A stretch of 64,000 nucleotides of DNA from Elymus sibiricus (Eukaryota; Streptophyta; Magnoliopsida; Poales; Poaceae), in assembly GCA_039707655.1 (NCBI GenBank), contig CM077667.1, positions 156,840,642 through 156,904,641 of the forward strand, in the 5' to 3' direction. The translations under genes were made by a program, and so were the position numbers. Below the pieces are notes generated by a model. That model was given only the letters and a program-made list of their open reading frames with translations. It was not told the origin of the DNA and made no database searches. Positions 22,523 to 34,186 of the stretch are shown piece after piece. Position 1 is the stretch's first letter; every line of letters starts with the position of its first letter.

Positions 22523-25500
22523 TGTCAGGACCGGTTTTCCAGGATATTAACTCCCAGTAAATGGCCCTTGTGCTCACCAGCCCCAGGATTACTGTTAGCT
22601 GATGAGACACAATCTTGATACAGAAATTCCAAGCAAAATACAAAAAAATGTGGTACAAGACCATTCTGGTCTATGAGTACAACAAAAGGCTTCTAGTGGT
22701 TGATGCCGGAAGCGGTTTGGGGTCATCAGCGTCTATGGGACTCCATTTTCCCACAGGAACAGCTGACCTGGTTAATTCCTATCTTCGCGTAACTGCTATC
22801 TTCGATGCCTAGGTTCCGGGCTGTCGTTGTTGCGCTCCTCTCCAAGCAAGAAATCTGGCCAAGACAATAGCCAGGGACAAGCCAGTGAGTACTTTGAATG
22901 TACTCGCAAACATCATGAAAACAGGTATAATATAACAAATGGTAATCATGCACTGAAATGGTCCACGATCACTTAGTCAGTCACAAAATAAGATCCATGA
23001 CACATGGCTTATAAGGAAAATAAATAACAAGTATGCCACAGTCGGGCGTCTGAGCGACACCACATAAAGGGCTTATAAAGGAAAGTAAATAACAAGCATG
23101 CCACAGTCGGGCGTCTGAGCGACACCACATAAAGGGCTTATAAAGGAAAGTAAATAACAAGCATGCCACAGTCGGGCGTCTGAGCGACACCGCATAAAGG
23201 GCTTATAAAGGAAAGTAAATAACAAGCATGCCACAGTCGGGCGTCTGAGCGACACCACATAAAGGGCTTATATAAGAATAATCACAGTGAATATCCAGGA
23301 GGTAGAACCATCCCAGGGATACTCAATAATTCAAATAAGATAAGTGGTTAGTCCAGAATAATAATAATCATCATCATATGTCACATGTCATGATCAATGT
23401 TCTGGTTTAGAAGTTTTTCCTTCGAAGACCGACACTAAGACCGACACTTGACCCACCCCAGACTGTAGTCCTTAACCGAGGACACGACTATTCGAATAGA
23501 TATAAACTCTGCAGAGGGTGTACTCTTTACCCACGAGTAACGGATTCCTTTAGTCCACCGGGACTAATTCCGCTTACGGTCTTTTAATTGAAAACACACC
23601 TGACCCGCACACACCAGCTTAACTTACCGGTGCCTGGAAATCACCCACGACACTCGTTAAGCAAAACTCTAAGTGGGGAGGCTCCAACCTCGATTTGCAT
23701 GGGATCACAATATTTTTAACGCACGCAAACTAGGGGAGCTACCCCGTTGGTCCCAACCGGAAACACCCATGCCCCCGGACCAGGTGGCATGCCTACCGGA
23801 TGCCGCTGGTATCTTCCACCATGGCCTCTGTGTACGGTGTGTGCTAAGAAAGGGGTTGACAACTTACAGAACCGTACCCTACCTGAGGCAGGGACAAGTG
23901 GTAGCACGAATCAAGTATGGGGGTTACTGGCACAAGACTCGATCTACGGTCGACTCAGGAGGTTACGTATTCTTTGCATGAACAGCACAACAAATATATT
24001 TCACAACATCAGACAGAAACCACCACTCATCATACCCCTTCACGCCTCACTGACCGTTCTCGTTCCAACGAGATGTCAGCACCAAGCTCGTGTCTACCCG
24101 AGACAGAGACTTCTCCGGATTCCTTCCGGTAGGCATGAGAGGTATAAGGGAGCGAATTCTGTCACAAGTATTTTAATTCCAATAGCAAGGAATTCCAATC
24201 ATGCACTCAAGAGCATGATCACAACATCACATGAAATAATGCATGTTTCAAGTCAACTCGGTGTTGTAGTCACATCAAACAACACACATCAAACATCAGA
24301 CCAGGGTTCAGAACGCTTGCCTTTGGAGGAAGAAGGGTGGTGTGCACCCCAAGGGTCTTGAAATAATTCTCCCTCCAACATTTCCTATTTTGAAAATAAT
24401 TCGATTTAACACCCAATTCAAAAACAGTACAAAAAAGTGGTTTAGAAAATTTTCAAATAAATATGAAAATAAACTAGAGTGAATTTGGGAAACAACAGAA
24501 AAATAACCGGATCCATTGGAGTTGTGGTTGAAGAGATAGAAGCAGTCAAAGAGGGGTCAAATTTCTGATTTTAATAAAAACTTTTAAACGAAAACAAATC
24601 GGCCGAAGTACGCTTACCTCTAGCGGAAGCGTAAACGCCGTAGTACGCTTCCTTACGGAGAAAGCGCGCCAGAGCGGTTACGCGGCAGAGGGGAGAGGCT
24701 GTCTCACCGACAGGTGGGACCCACCTGTCGGGTTTATCCCCCTCCTCCCGCTCGCCTGGCAGAAGCAGGGGATGAGCTCCGACGGCGATTGCCGGTGCTA
24801 GGGGGAAACATCTTCGGTGCTTGAGCTACCCACGTGGTTAGGGAAGTGGGCCGCGTCGGATGGAGGTGGGGGCGGATACCGGGAAGCTCGAGGTTGAGCA
24901 GAGCTTCAACAATGGCGGGAGGTGGTTAAGGCCAAGGGGGGGTTCACCTATGGTGGCTCTCGAGTATAATCTAACCGGGAAAGGGCCTCGGGGAGGTAGA
25001 GGATACCCATTCCAGGTGCCGGAGGGGAGGATGGGGCTCGAGTGGTTTCGAATTTAGCAAGGGGCGGCGGCGGCCGAACTGACTGGAGACGAGGAAGATG
25101 ACCTCTTCCGGTCGTTCTGGTTACTGCGGGGGCTTGCTACGGATGCGATACTAATCCTGGAGTGTGCTGCGACTCGATGCTGGGTTATTTATAGCGCCAG
25201 GAGGTCGGTTCGACGACGGTAGCGGATAGGAACGGCGAACCGCCGTTCTGTAGCAAGGGGGGCGCGTGGCGATGGCTGGCGGGGTCCGGCAGGGCGAGAG
25301 GATGAGCTCGAGCAGCTCCAGGGGCAGCTGGCGGGCGAGGGTGGCTCGGGCGGCGCCGACCACGGCAGGAGCTCGCTGCGGCCGCAGGCTTGCCGCCAAG
25401 GGCTTGCTGCGGTGGCTCTGAAGGGAGACAGGGAGCGGTCGAGTGCGGGCGTGACACGGCGGTTCTAGCGGATCAGATCGAGCTCGAGGGAGGGGCCAAC

Positions 25501-26627
25501 CTGAGACGCGGCGGCTCGGGCGCACGCACGTGCAAAACGCGTTCCCTGCTCGCGCTCTGGGCACGCACGCAAGGTGCTTGGCGAAATGCCAAGATGTGCC
25601 AGGAGGCTCCACTGCCCACGGGGCTCTACAGGGGTGGTTTGTTGGCCAAGGCAAAGCTAGAGGACATGGTGCTACAGTCAGACAAGCTTGTCACTAATGC
25701 AAAGCTAGGAGGGTGTCAAAACAGTTCATGCACTCAAGCTGCTCGACAAAATGCTATGAGCATCCAGAAAATTTTGCTAATGACCAAAATTTCCAGATTA
25801 GAGTCTCTTTAGATAGAAGAAGGGATGGCAAGGTTATTTTAAAAAAACAAAAACTAGTTAATGCAATCTTTTGAGAAAACCAAATCTGGACAGAAAAGAA
25901 AAGCTATTATTGCATGGACCAAAAATATACAAATGGGTCCAATATCCTGGACTTAAGGGTTGGGTAGCAAGTACTAATAGCAGGAAAAATCTCAAGATCA
26001 CTAGAGCAAAATAAAATAGGGTCATAGTACAAATTAACAAACTGGACCAGAATACAAATGAGGATGGTTTGCTCAAACTTTCCAAATAACACAAATGGGT
26101 TTTTGCATAAAAATGAATTATATACTTCTACTAACATCTCCAAATTTTTATGGAATTTTTAAAGAAATATACAAATAGGTTGTAGTGCAAACTACAAACT
26201 GGACCAGATTTGAAAACTTGAGGTAGGGCTCAAAATCCCCAAAGGACTAAGAGAGATCTTTGCATAAAAGTGATGTAGGAACATCACATGTCATCTACAA
26301 ATTTTTGTAGAATTTTTAAATGAAGATATCCACCGGTTGTAGTGCAAGAGAGGCTCTGAAAATTATGATAAACCATTTTGAAGGAAATAAATCTTCAGAA
26401 AATCATAATAGAAATATTTCCACTGATCATATATAATAAAAATGAAATGCTCTGGAGTAGGCACTCAAGTCCAAGAACATTTTTGAAAGTTTCTACTAGG
26501 AGGGAAAACTCCACAATTCAGAAGAAAGAAGTGATTCTGAAATCAAGAGATGATCCAGGAAATAAAAATTTAATTTCCTGGCAAAATTTTAATTAATAAA
26601 ACATGGCCAAATTTTTGGGGTGTTACA
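22523..26627 (-). repeat. 3' LTR of element E
   Basis: 4105 bp, matching 30030-34186. The 52-bp length difference comes mainly from one fewer 65-bp minisatellite unit, partly offset by a ~19-bp stretch near 26489 that the other LTR lacks. A minus-strand TATA-like box lies at 25185-25193. Open frames of 140-200 codons in the GC-rich part have no recognisable motifs; I take them as chance. Confidence 0.92.
23026..23275 (+). repeat. 65-bp minisatellite, 4 units (3' LTR of E)
   Basis: The marker GTCGGGCGTC recurs at 23041, 23106, 23171 and 23236, exactly 65 bp apart. Each unit also contains CACATAAAGGGCTTATA. Short ORFs over it simply repeat with the unit (65 is not a multiple of three), so it is not coding. 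Confidence 0.95.
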
Positions 26628-26645
26628 ACACTACCCCCCTTAAGA
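26628..26645 (-). other. polypurine tract of element E
   Basis: On the minus strand AAGGGGGGTAGTGT directly precedes the 3' LTR start TGTAACACC. This confirms the orientation. Confidence 0.75.
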
Positions 26646-27219
26646 AAAATCTCGTCCTCGAGATTTGCTAAGGATGATTTCAAAAATATTACTCCTGCTA
26701 TCAAGCAATAAGAATCTGAAAATCAAAAATCCTGCTCACGCGATATGATGCGGTTACAGTGAAAAGACAAATAACTAGGGAAACTACAGTGTGGGGGTAC
26801 TGGCGTTGCGTGGAAAAATCTACGGCTGGGGAAACCGAGAGATTTCTACTATTGGCTACGGTAAATTTGGAATAAATTTCCAAATTTCAATATTACGCTG
26901 GTCGTACCCGAGTGCATAGTGCTCTCTCTGGCTGACAGGTGGACCCGGGACCCACTATCAGTCTCTTCTTCTACCTCTGACTCTCCTTTCTTCCTCTCTC
27001 TCGCGCGCTATCCCGTGCTTTCTCCACCGGCGGCGTCTAGCGCGTAGGGCATCTAGGCCGTACTGTGGTAGTGCGCGGCGTGCTAGCTGCCGGCGCAGCG
27101 TGTACTCACCTCGCGAGCCAGTGCGCTGTCGGCACTACTCGCGGATTCGCCTCCGAACACCGACGATCGAGCGACGAGCGGCGCTGGTGGACTTCGTTCA
27201 CCGTACACCGATCTCGAGC

Positions 27220-27226
27220 TATAAAA
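27220..27226 (+). promoter_or_regulatory. TATA box of antisense gene in E
   Basis: TATAAAA in a GC-rich context, with a pyrimidine-rich leader downstream and an ATG 105 bases later. It points opposite to the element's own transcription. Confidence 0.6.
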
Positions 27227-27324
27227 ACGACCGCGGTGCTCCCCTCTGCTTCCTCACACCTGGCATCGTTTCTTCTTCTCCTTCTTCTCCATTTCCGTTT
27301 GCAGGAGCTCGAGACGAGGCTCTA

Positions 27325-27486
27325 ATGGCGGAGGTGATGCCGGATTGGTACACGATTCTGATGTGCGGAGGGTTGGCGGCAGTGCTGGGGTTCTTCGTGC
27401 TTTTGTGCGCGATGATCCTCGATGATCGTCGTGATGCTGCTGCTCGAGTGTTGGCTCTTCGTGGCGGCGGTGATCATGAGGATTAG
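27325..27486 (+). CDS. small membrane-protein ORF, antisense to element E
   Basis: A 53-aa frame starting MAEVMPDWYTILM. Residues ~10-31 form one clear hydrophobic helix (LAAVLGFFVLLCAMIL), followed by an acidic/basic cytosolic-type tail ending GGGDHED. The frame is also open upstream (from 27100), but the TATA box at 27220 puts the start site after that ATG, so 27325 is preferred. It lies just inside the 3' LTR on the strand opposite to E, the place where Grande/Retand-type plant elements carry antisense ORFs. A pyrimidine tract and CAG at ~27304 could be a 3' splice site. The function is unknown. Confidence 0.55.
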   Translation: MAEVMPDWYTILMCGGLAAVLGFFVLLCAMILDDRRDAAARVLALRGGGDHED

Positions 27487-27907
27487 ATGTCGGTGTCAGG
27501 TGCTAACTGTTGTCAGTGTGCGGGATGCACTTGTACCAGAATAATTACCCACAAGTTTCTCTTTCAGAAACTGTGGTGTGCTAGTGTGGTGGTCAGTTAG
27601 GTGCAAAAATGCGCATGTGGTTTTGCAATTAGTGCATGTGGTCGAGTGGTTGTGGCTGTGAGCCTGCTGTTGTGGTGCTGCGTGAATTTAAATTTATGTC
27701 ATGGAGAAATGTTTGTTGCAATGGTTCAAAGAAAACACAACCTCGAGATCTTCTGAGAGTGAAAACAGTTGATAAAAAATTACGGCAGAAACAAATTCAC
27801 TCACATTAATTTAAAACAAATAGTTTATTCATAGCACACACTTGGGATACAACGCAGAAGCTGCGACACATAAATAAATGCTAAGATAACAAACACAGAA
27901 GTGGCGT
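27487..27907. other. non-coding spacer in E
   Basis: TG-rich sequence then AT-rich sequence between the antisense ORF and ORF2. It probably includes the 3' UTRs of both convergent transcripts. No motif was recognised. Confidence 0.5.
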
Positions 27908-28506
27908 CTACAATGTAAACGAAAGATGGGCTGGGTCCTGAGAAAATGTCTCCGGCACTGGGGCACATTCTTCTTCTACCAGAGGAAGCGGATTGACCAG
28001 TCGAAGAACGCGTCTCTCCTGGTCCGGCCTCAGTGGTTTGCCAATGGCGATCTGAGGATTTAAATCAGCAAGGTTCTGGAGATAACCCATTACTCGCTGG
28101 GTCAAACGCTCTTGAGCGATGACGTACTGGGCAAGATTGGCCAGTACCGGGTCCCTCTCAATTCTCCCACCGGGAAAAGATGCTGCTTCTCCCGGCGCTG
28201 CACGACTCGGGAAGTATAATACCCCCTTTCGCTGGCGTAGGGTACCACGAATCGAAGGCGAGCAAGTGCTTCATACGCAACAGCCTCTATTGCCATTTGC
28301 GGAGTCGGCATAGATTTCCCCATGAAGGAGACTTCCGTTGGGTCTTGGTTCGGGTTTGCGGGAGGGATGTGCACTACTGCCCAATATTTCGAGGCGGAAG
28401 GGGTGATCCTCATTTTGAGCAGCTCGTACTGGGGTGGATGGGTAGAACTCATGGTACTGCAGGTAAAGTCCCACAATATTTTAACCAAAACTACCTGGGG
28501 TTGCAT
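27908..28506 (-). pseudogene. E ORF2, dsRNA-binding-like, frameshifted
   Basis: It reads from 28506 (or a better start at the second Met, ~28452) to 28102, then continues in another frame to 27908. The first part has PPQYELLKM, then WAVVHI, FMGKS, then MAIEAVAYEALARLR. The order of aromatic strand, strand, GKS and an Ala-rich helix is like a double-stranded-RNA-binding domain. After the shift (near 28160) comes a helical segment with RDPVLANLAQYV. ORF1 has the same order, including TDPALLHLVRYV, so the shift is a mutation inside one gene. The role is unknown; RNA packaging or silencing interference are guesses. Confidence 0.65.
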
Positions 28507-28917
28507 CTGGAGTTCTCAGATGAATACTAGGGCTCGGCATGGCAAAAATGGCTGTGAGAGCTGTGCACAAAGCGAGGGATACTTGGTAAGGTCACGGAGT
28601 GGCCTCTTATATAGCATCAGGGCTGGGTCACCGGTTGCAGTGTGGGGCAAACTAGTTTGTCGGTTCTGCTCTATGGGGGTCGGGGTCAATGCCACAGATA
28701 TACATATCTCACAAAAGTGACGTATTACTGTGGGTGTCGTCGGGGGTGGTTTTTGGTAGCTATGCCCAGAATTTAATATGCAACCGCACGCCAACATACT
28801 TATGCGTGGCCACTATACAAACAAAGGCACACATGCAGTCTGCATTCATTCAAGGCGATTACAAGGTCACACTGATACATGGCGCAGAATACTAAGACTC
28901 GGTACTACTCGAGTGAC

Positions 28918-29763
28918 TTAGTCTACCTCGTTGATATCTAGTCGAGCGTGCCTTGTGGACGTCGAGGCTTCTCCATGGGCTTCACCGTCGTGGTTTGCTG
29001 GATTGGGTTGAGGAGGTGCAGGGTCGAGGTAGCGATGATGACCATCGCGGGGGTTGGTGGTCACAATCCCGTTGGAGCGTGTCCCTAAAATGCGACGAAG
29101 CTCCTCCGGGGATACAAATACATTCTGGTCGGCTACAGGAGTAGACCTCAAGGACTCAATCGGCTGTCCAAACAGCACGACTGGGTTGTCGGTGTCGGGC
29201 ACATCTTCTCCTCTCGCTGGGGCTCGACGGACAAGTTCTCCACGAGCTGTGATCAGATCCAGAGTGACCTGATCAAACAATGCCTCTAGTGCACTTACAT
29301 AGCGCACCAGATGCAGCAATGCAGGGTCCGTCTCGTGGTCTCCGTTGGCAACCTGGGGCGGCCTACTATACCCGTCACGGCTGGGGTAGTAGTAGAACGA
29401 GCGGTAGTTAACTCTTGGCGATAGGTGCCGGAGTTGAACTATAGCCTCTCGAGCGGCCAGCTGGATGGCTTGTGGTTCAAAGTAAGTTGTCCTTCCGGTG
29501 AACCTGTAGGGGCGCTCTGGCGCTATACCCCTACCATAGATGTGCACCATGGCCCAGAATTGACGGCTCTCACCGCTCATGAGCCCTTCGTACACAACAT
29601 ACTCTGGGGGCTCTTCTAATGCAAAGGCACGACGGGTGAGGTTTGCTAGCACGGTCACAAAACCTCCAAGATTGGTTGCTGTGGTCTCATTGTGAACAAT
29701 GGGGCCAGGCATCTTGGCTTGGTTTGGGGTAGAGGCTGTGCTGTGCTGGGTTGGGGCTAGCAT
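28918..29763 (-). CDS. E ORF1, dsRNA-binding-like, 281 aa
   Basis: An intact frame whose ATG is ~250 bases downstream of the primer site in element orientation. It is the first ORF after the 5' LTR, the position of gag. Residues ~50-115 contain PPEYVVYEG, FWAMVHIYG, FTGRT and then IQLAAREAIVQLRHL, the dsRBD-like pattern also seen in ORF2. A helical region follows (~145-180). The C-terminal third is Pro/Asp/Arg-rich and probably disordered. There is no zinc knuckle or capsid signature. Paralogy with ORF2 (same motif order, ~30% similarity by eye) implies an internal duplication. Family assignment needs a profile search. Confidence 0.7.
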   Translation of the reverse strand: MLAPTQHSTASTPNQAKMPGPIVHNETTATNLGGFVTVLANLTRRAFALEEPPEYVVYEGLMSGESRQFWAMVHIYGRGIAPERPYRFTGRTTYFEPQAIQLAAREAIVQLRHLSPRVNYRSFYYYPSRDGYSRPPQVANGDHETDPALLHLVRYVSALEALFDQVTLDLITARGELVRRAPARGEDVPDTDNPVVLFGQPIESLRSTPVADQNVFVSPEELRRILGTRSNGIVTTNPRDGHHRYLDPAPPQPNPANHDGEAHGEASTSTRHARLDINEVD

Positions 29764-30012
29764 TCCCTTTTATAGAAAAAGAAAATGGAGTCTTCCTTCG
29801 CACGCTTGCGAATGAGACAAGTTAGGTGTCGGTCACTGGCGCATGATCGACAAGCTAGGCTGGTAGGTTGGGCACCGACTGCCAAAAGGTGTCGGGGTCA
29901 CTGTGTGGCTATCGTACACGAGAAGCTTGGCTGGGGTTAGGTTAAGGTCTGGTGGGTGGGTTAACCTAGGTTTATTGACCTGGCTAAGATAGGATTAGCC
30001 AATGGTCAGCCT

Positions 30013-30025
30013 GGCTCTGATACCA
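30013..30025 (-). other. primer binding site of element E
   Basis: The minus strand reads TGGTATCAGAGCC just inside the 5' LTR, complementary to initiator tRNA-Met. It establishes the direction of the element. Confidence 0.85.
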
Positions 30026-30029
30026 AGGT

Positions 30030-33000
30030 TGTCAGGGCCGGTTTTCCAGGATATTAATTCCCAGTAAATGGCCCTTGTGCTCACCAGCCCCAGGATTACT
30101 GTTAGCTGATGAGACACAATCTTTATACAGAAATTCCAAGCAAAATACTAAAAACATGTGGTACAAGACCATTCTGGTCTATGAGTACAACAAAAGGCTT
30201 CTAGTGGTTGATGGCGGAAGCGGTTCGGGGTCATCAGCGTCTATGGGACTCCATTTTCCCACAGGAACAGCTGACCTGGTTAATTCCTATCTTCGCGTAA
30301 CTGCTATCTTCGATGCCTAGGTTCCAGGGCTGTCATTGTTGCGCTCCTCTCCAAGCAAGAAATCTGGCCAAGACAATAGCCAGGGACAAGCCAGTGAGTA
30401 CTTTGAATGTACTCGCAAACATCATGAAAACAGGTATAATATAACAAATGGTAATCATGCACTGAAATGGTCCACGATCACTTAGTCAGTCACAAAATAA
30501 GATCCATGACACATGGCTTATAAGGAAAATAAATAACAAGTATGCCACAGTCGGGCGTCTGAGCGACACCACATAAAGGGCTTATAAAGGAAAGTAAATA
30601 ACAAGCATGCCACAGTCGGGCGTCTGAGCGACACCACATAAAGGGCTTATAAAGGAAAGTAAATAACAAGCATGCCACAGTCGGGTGTCTGAGCGACACC
30701 ACATAAAGGGCTTATAAAGGAAAGTAAATAACAAGCATGCCACAATCGGGCGTCTGAGCGACACCACATAAAGGGCTTATAAAGGAAAGTAAATAACAAG
30801 CATGCCACAGTCGGGCGTCTGAGCGACACCACATAAAGGGCTTATATAAGAATAATCACAGTGAATATCCAGGAGGTAGAACCATCCCAGGGATACTCAA
30901 TAATTCAAATAAGATAAGTGGTTAGTCCAGAATAATAGTAATCATCATCATATGTCACATTTCATGATCAATGTTCTGGTTTAGAAGTTTTTCCTCCGAA
31001 GACCGACACTAAGACCGACACTTGACCCACCCCAGACTGTAGTCCTTAACCGAGGACACGGCTATTCGAATGGATATAAACTCTGCAGAGGCTGTACTCT
31101 TTACCCACAAGTAACGGATTCCTTTAGTCCACCGGGACTAATTCCGCTTACGGTCTTTTAATTGAAAACACACCTGACCCGCACACACCAGCTTAACTTA
31201 TCGGTGCCTGGAAATCACCCACGACACTCGTTAAGAAAAACTCTAAGTGGGGAGGCTCCAACCTCGATTTGCATGGGATCACAATATTTTTAACGCGCGC
31301 AAACTAGGGGAGCTACCCCCTCGGTCCCAACCGGAAACACCCATGCCCCCGGACCAGGTGGCATGCCTACCGGATGCCGCCGGTATCTTCCACCATGGCC
31401 TCTCTATACGGTGTGTGCTAAGAAAGGGGTTGACAACTTACTGAACCGTACCCTACCTGAGGTAGGGACAAGTGGTAGCACGAATCAAGTATAGGGGTTA
31501 CTGGCACAAGACTCGATCTACGGTCGACTCAGGAGGTTACGTATTCTTTGCATGAATAGCACAACAAATATATTTCACAACATCGGACAGAAACCACCAC
31601 TCATCATACCCCTTCACGCCTCACTGACCGTTCTCGTTCCAACGAGATGTCAGCACCAAGCTCGTGTCTACCCGAGACAGAGACTTCTCCGGATTCCTTC
31701 CAGTAGGCATGAGAGGTATAAGGGAGTGAATTCTATCACAAGTATTTTAATTCCAATAGCAAGGAATTCCCATCATGCACTAAAGAGCATGATCACAACA
31801 TCACATGAAATAATGCATGTTTCAAGTCAACTCGGTGTTGTAGTCACATCAAACAACACACATCAAACATCAGACCAGGGTTCAGAACGCTTGCCTTTGG
31901 AGGAAGAAGGGTGGTGTGCACCCCAAGGGTCTTGAAATAATTCCCCCTCCAACATTTCCTATTTTGAAAATAATTCGATTTAACACCCAATTCAAAAACA
32001 GTACAAAAAAGTGGGTTAGAAAATTTTCAAATAAATATGAAAATAAACTAGAGTGAATTTGGGAAACAACAGAAAAAGAATCGGATCCATTGGAGTTGTG
32101 GTTTAAGAGATAGAAGCAGTCAAAGAGGGGTCAAATTTCTGATTTTAATAAAAAACTTTTAAATGAAAACGAATCGGCCGAAGTACGCTTACCTCTAGCG
32201 GAAGCGTAAACACCGTAGTACGCTTCCTTACAGAGAAAGCGCGCCAGAGCGGTTACGCGGCGGAGGGGAGAGGCAGTCTCACCGACAGGTGGGACCCACC
32301 TGTCGGGTTTATCCCCCTCCTCCCGCTCGCCTGGCAGAAGTAGGGGATGAGCTCCGACGGCAATTGCCGGCGCTAGGGGGAAACATCTCCGGCGCTCGAG
32401 CTACCCACGTGGTCAAGGAAGTGGGCCGCGTCGGATGGAGGTGGGGGCGGATACCGGGAAGCTCGAGGTTTAGCAGAGCTTCAAAAATGGCGGGAGGTGG
32501 TTACGGCCAAGGGGGGGGGGTTCACCTATGGTGGCTCCCGAGTATAATCTAACCGGGAAAGGGCCTCGGGGAGGTAGAGGATACCCATTCCAGGCGCCGG
32601 AGGGGAGGATGGGGCTTGGGTGGTTTCGAATTTAGCAAGGGGCGGCGGCGGCCGAACTGACCGGAGACGAGGAAGATGACCTCTTCCGGTCGTTCTGGTT
32701 ACTGCGGGGGCTTGCTACGGATGCGATACTAATCTTGGAGTGTGCTGCGACTCGATGCTGGGTTATTTATAGCGCCGGGAGGTCGGTTCGACGACGGTAG
32801 CGGATAGGAACGGCGAACCGCCATTCTGTAGCAAGGGGGGCGCGTGGCGATGGCTGGCGGGGTCCGGCAGGGCGAGAGGATGAGCTCGAGCAGCTCCAGG
32901 GGCAGCTGGCGGGCGAGGGTGGCTCGGGCGGCGCCGACCACGGCAGGAGCTCGCTGCGGCCGCAGGCTTGCCGCCAAGGGCTTGCTGCGGCGGCTCTGAA

Positions 33001-34186
33001 GGGAGACAGGGAGCGGTCGAGTGCGGGCGTGACACGGCGGTTCTAGCGGATCAGATCGAGCTCGAGGGAGGGGCCAACCTGAGACGCGGCGGCTCGAGCG
33101 CACGCACGTGCAAAACGCGCGCCCTGCTTGCGCTCTGGGCACGCACGCAAGGTGCTTGGAGAATTGCCAAGATGTGCCAGGAGGCTCCACTACCCACGGG
33201 GCTTTACAGGGGTGGTTTGTTGGCCAAGGCAAAGCTAGAGGACATGGTGATACAGCCAGACAAGCTAGTCCCTAATGCAAAGCTAGGAGGGTGTCAAAAC
33301 AGTTCATGCACTCAAGCTGCTCGACAAAATGCTATGGGCATCCAGAAAATTTTGCTAATGACCAAAATTTCCAGATTAGAGTCTCTTTAGATGGCAGAAG
33401 GGATGGCAAGGTTATTTAAAAAAAACAAAAACTAGTTAGTGCAATCTTTTGAGAAAACCAAATCTGGACAGAAAAGAAAAGCTATTATTGCATGGACCTA
33501 AAATATACAAATGGGTCCAATATCCTGGACTTAAGGGTTGGGTAGCAAGTACTAATAGCAGGAAAAATCTCAAGATCACTAGAGCAAAATAAAATACGGT
33601 CATAGTACAAATTAACAAACTGGACCAGAATACAAATGAGGATGGTTTGCTCAAACTTAACAAATAACACAAATGGGTTTTTGCATAAAAATGAATTATA
33701 TACTTCTACTAACATGTCCAAAATTTTATGGAATTTTTAAAGAAATATACAAATAGGTTGTAGTGCAAACTACAAACTGGACCAGATTTGAAAACTTGAG
33801 GTAGGGCTCAAAATCCCCAAAGGACTAAGAGAGATCTTTGCATAAAAGTGATGTAGGAACATCACATGTCATCTACAAATTTTTGTAGAATTTTGAAATG
33901 AAGATATCCACTGGTTGTAGTGCAAGAGAGGCTCTGAAAATTATGAGAAACCATTTTAAAGGAAATAAATCTTAAGAAAATCATAATAGAAATATTTCCA
34001 CTGATCATATATAATAAAAATGAAATGCTCTGGAGTAGGCACTCAAGTCCAAGAACATTTTTGAAAACTCCACAATTCAGAAGAAAGAAGTGATTCTGAA
34101 ATCAAGAGATGATCCAGGAAATAAAAATTTAATTTCCTGGCAAAATTTTAATTAATAAAACATGGCCAAATTTTTGGGGTGTTACA
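30030..34186 (-). repeat. 5' LTR of element E
   Basis: 4157 bp, minus-strand sense TGTAACACCCC to CCTGACA. A minus-strand TATA-like box (TATAAATAA) at 32763-32771 is a plausible start of element transcription. Apart from the minisatellite and a few small indels it matches the 3' LTR closely. Confidence 0.92.
30535..30845 (+). repeat. 65-bp minisatellite, 5 units (5' LTR of E)
   Basis: The marker TCGGGCGTC-type sequence recurs at 30550, 30615, 30680, 30745 and 30810. That is one unit more than in the other LTR. Confidence 0.95.

Larger units (their letters stand above)
22523..34186 (-). mobile_element. complete non-autonomous LTR element E, minus strand
   Basis: LTRs at 22523-26627 (3') and 30030-34186 (5') are flanked by the 5-bp duplication GTAGA (22518-22522, 34187-34191). 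In minus-strand sense the LTR starts TGTAACACCCC and ends CCTGACA. A methionine-type primer site lies at 30013-30025 and a polypurine tract at ~26628-26645. The 3.4 kb interior has no gag-pol motifs. Instead it holds two related minus-strand ORFs and one small plus-strand ORF with a promoter. Both LTRs carry a 65-bp minisatellite. It is inserted in the 3' LTR of A and is structurally complete. Confidence 0.92.

Noticed and set aside
22981..23258. Minus-strand ORFs with repeated LWHACYLLSFISPLCGV peptides
   Set aside because: They are translations of the 65-bp minisatellite and shift with its unit number; not genes.
23026..23275. Direct repeats that could suggest a CRISPR array
   Set aside because: The 65-bp units are head-to-tail with no variable spacers and lie in an LTR of a plant retrotransposon; it is a minisatellite.
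25151..25812. Frames of 140-167 codons in the E LTR, repeated at 32729-33390
   Set aside because: They are in GC-rich LTR sequence on both strands, without domain motifs. Presence in both LTRs only reflects duplication of the LTR.
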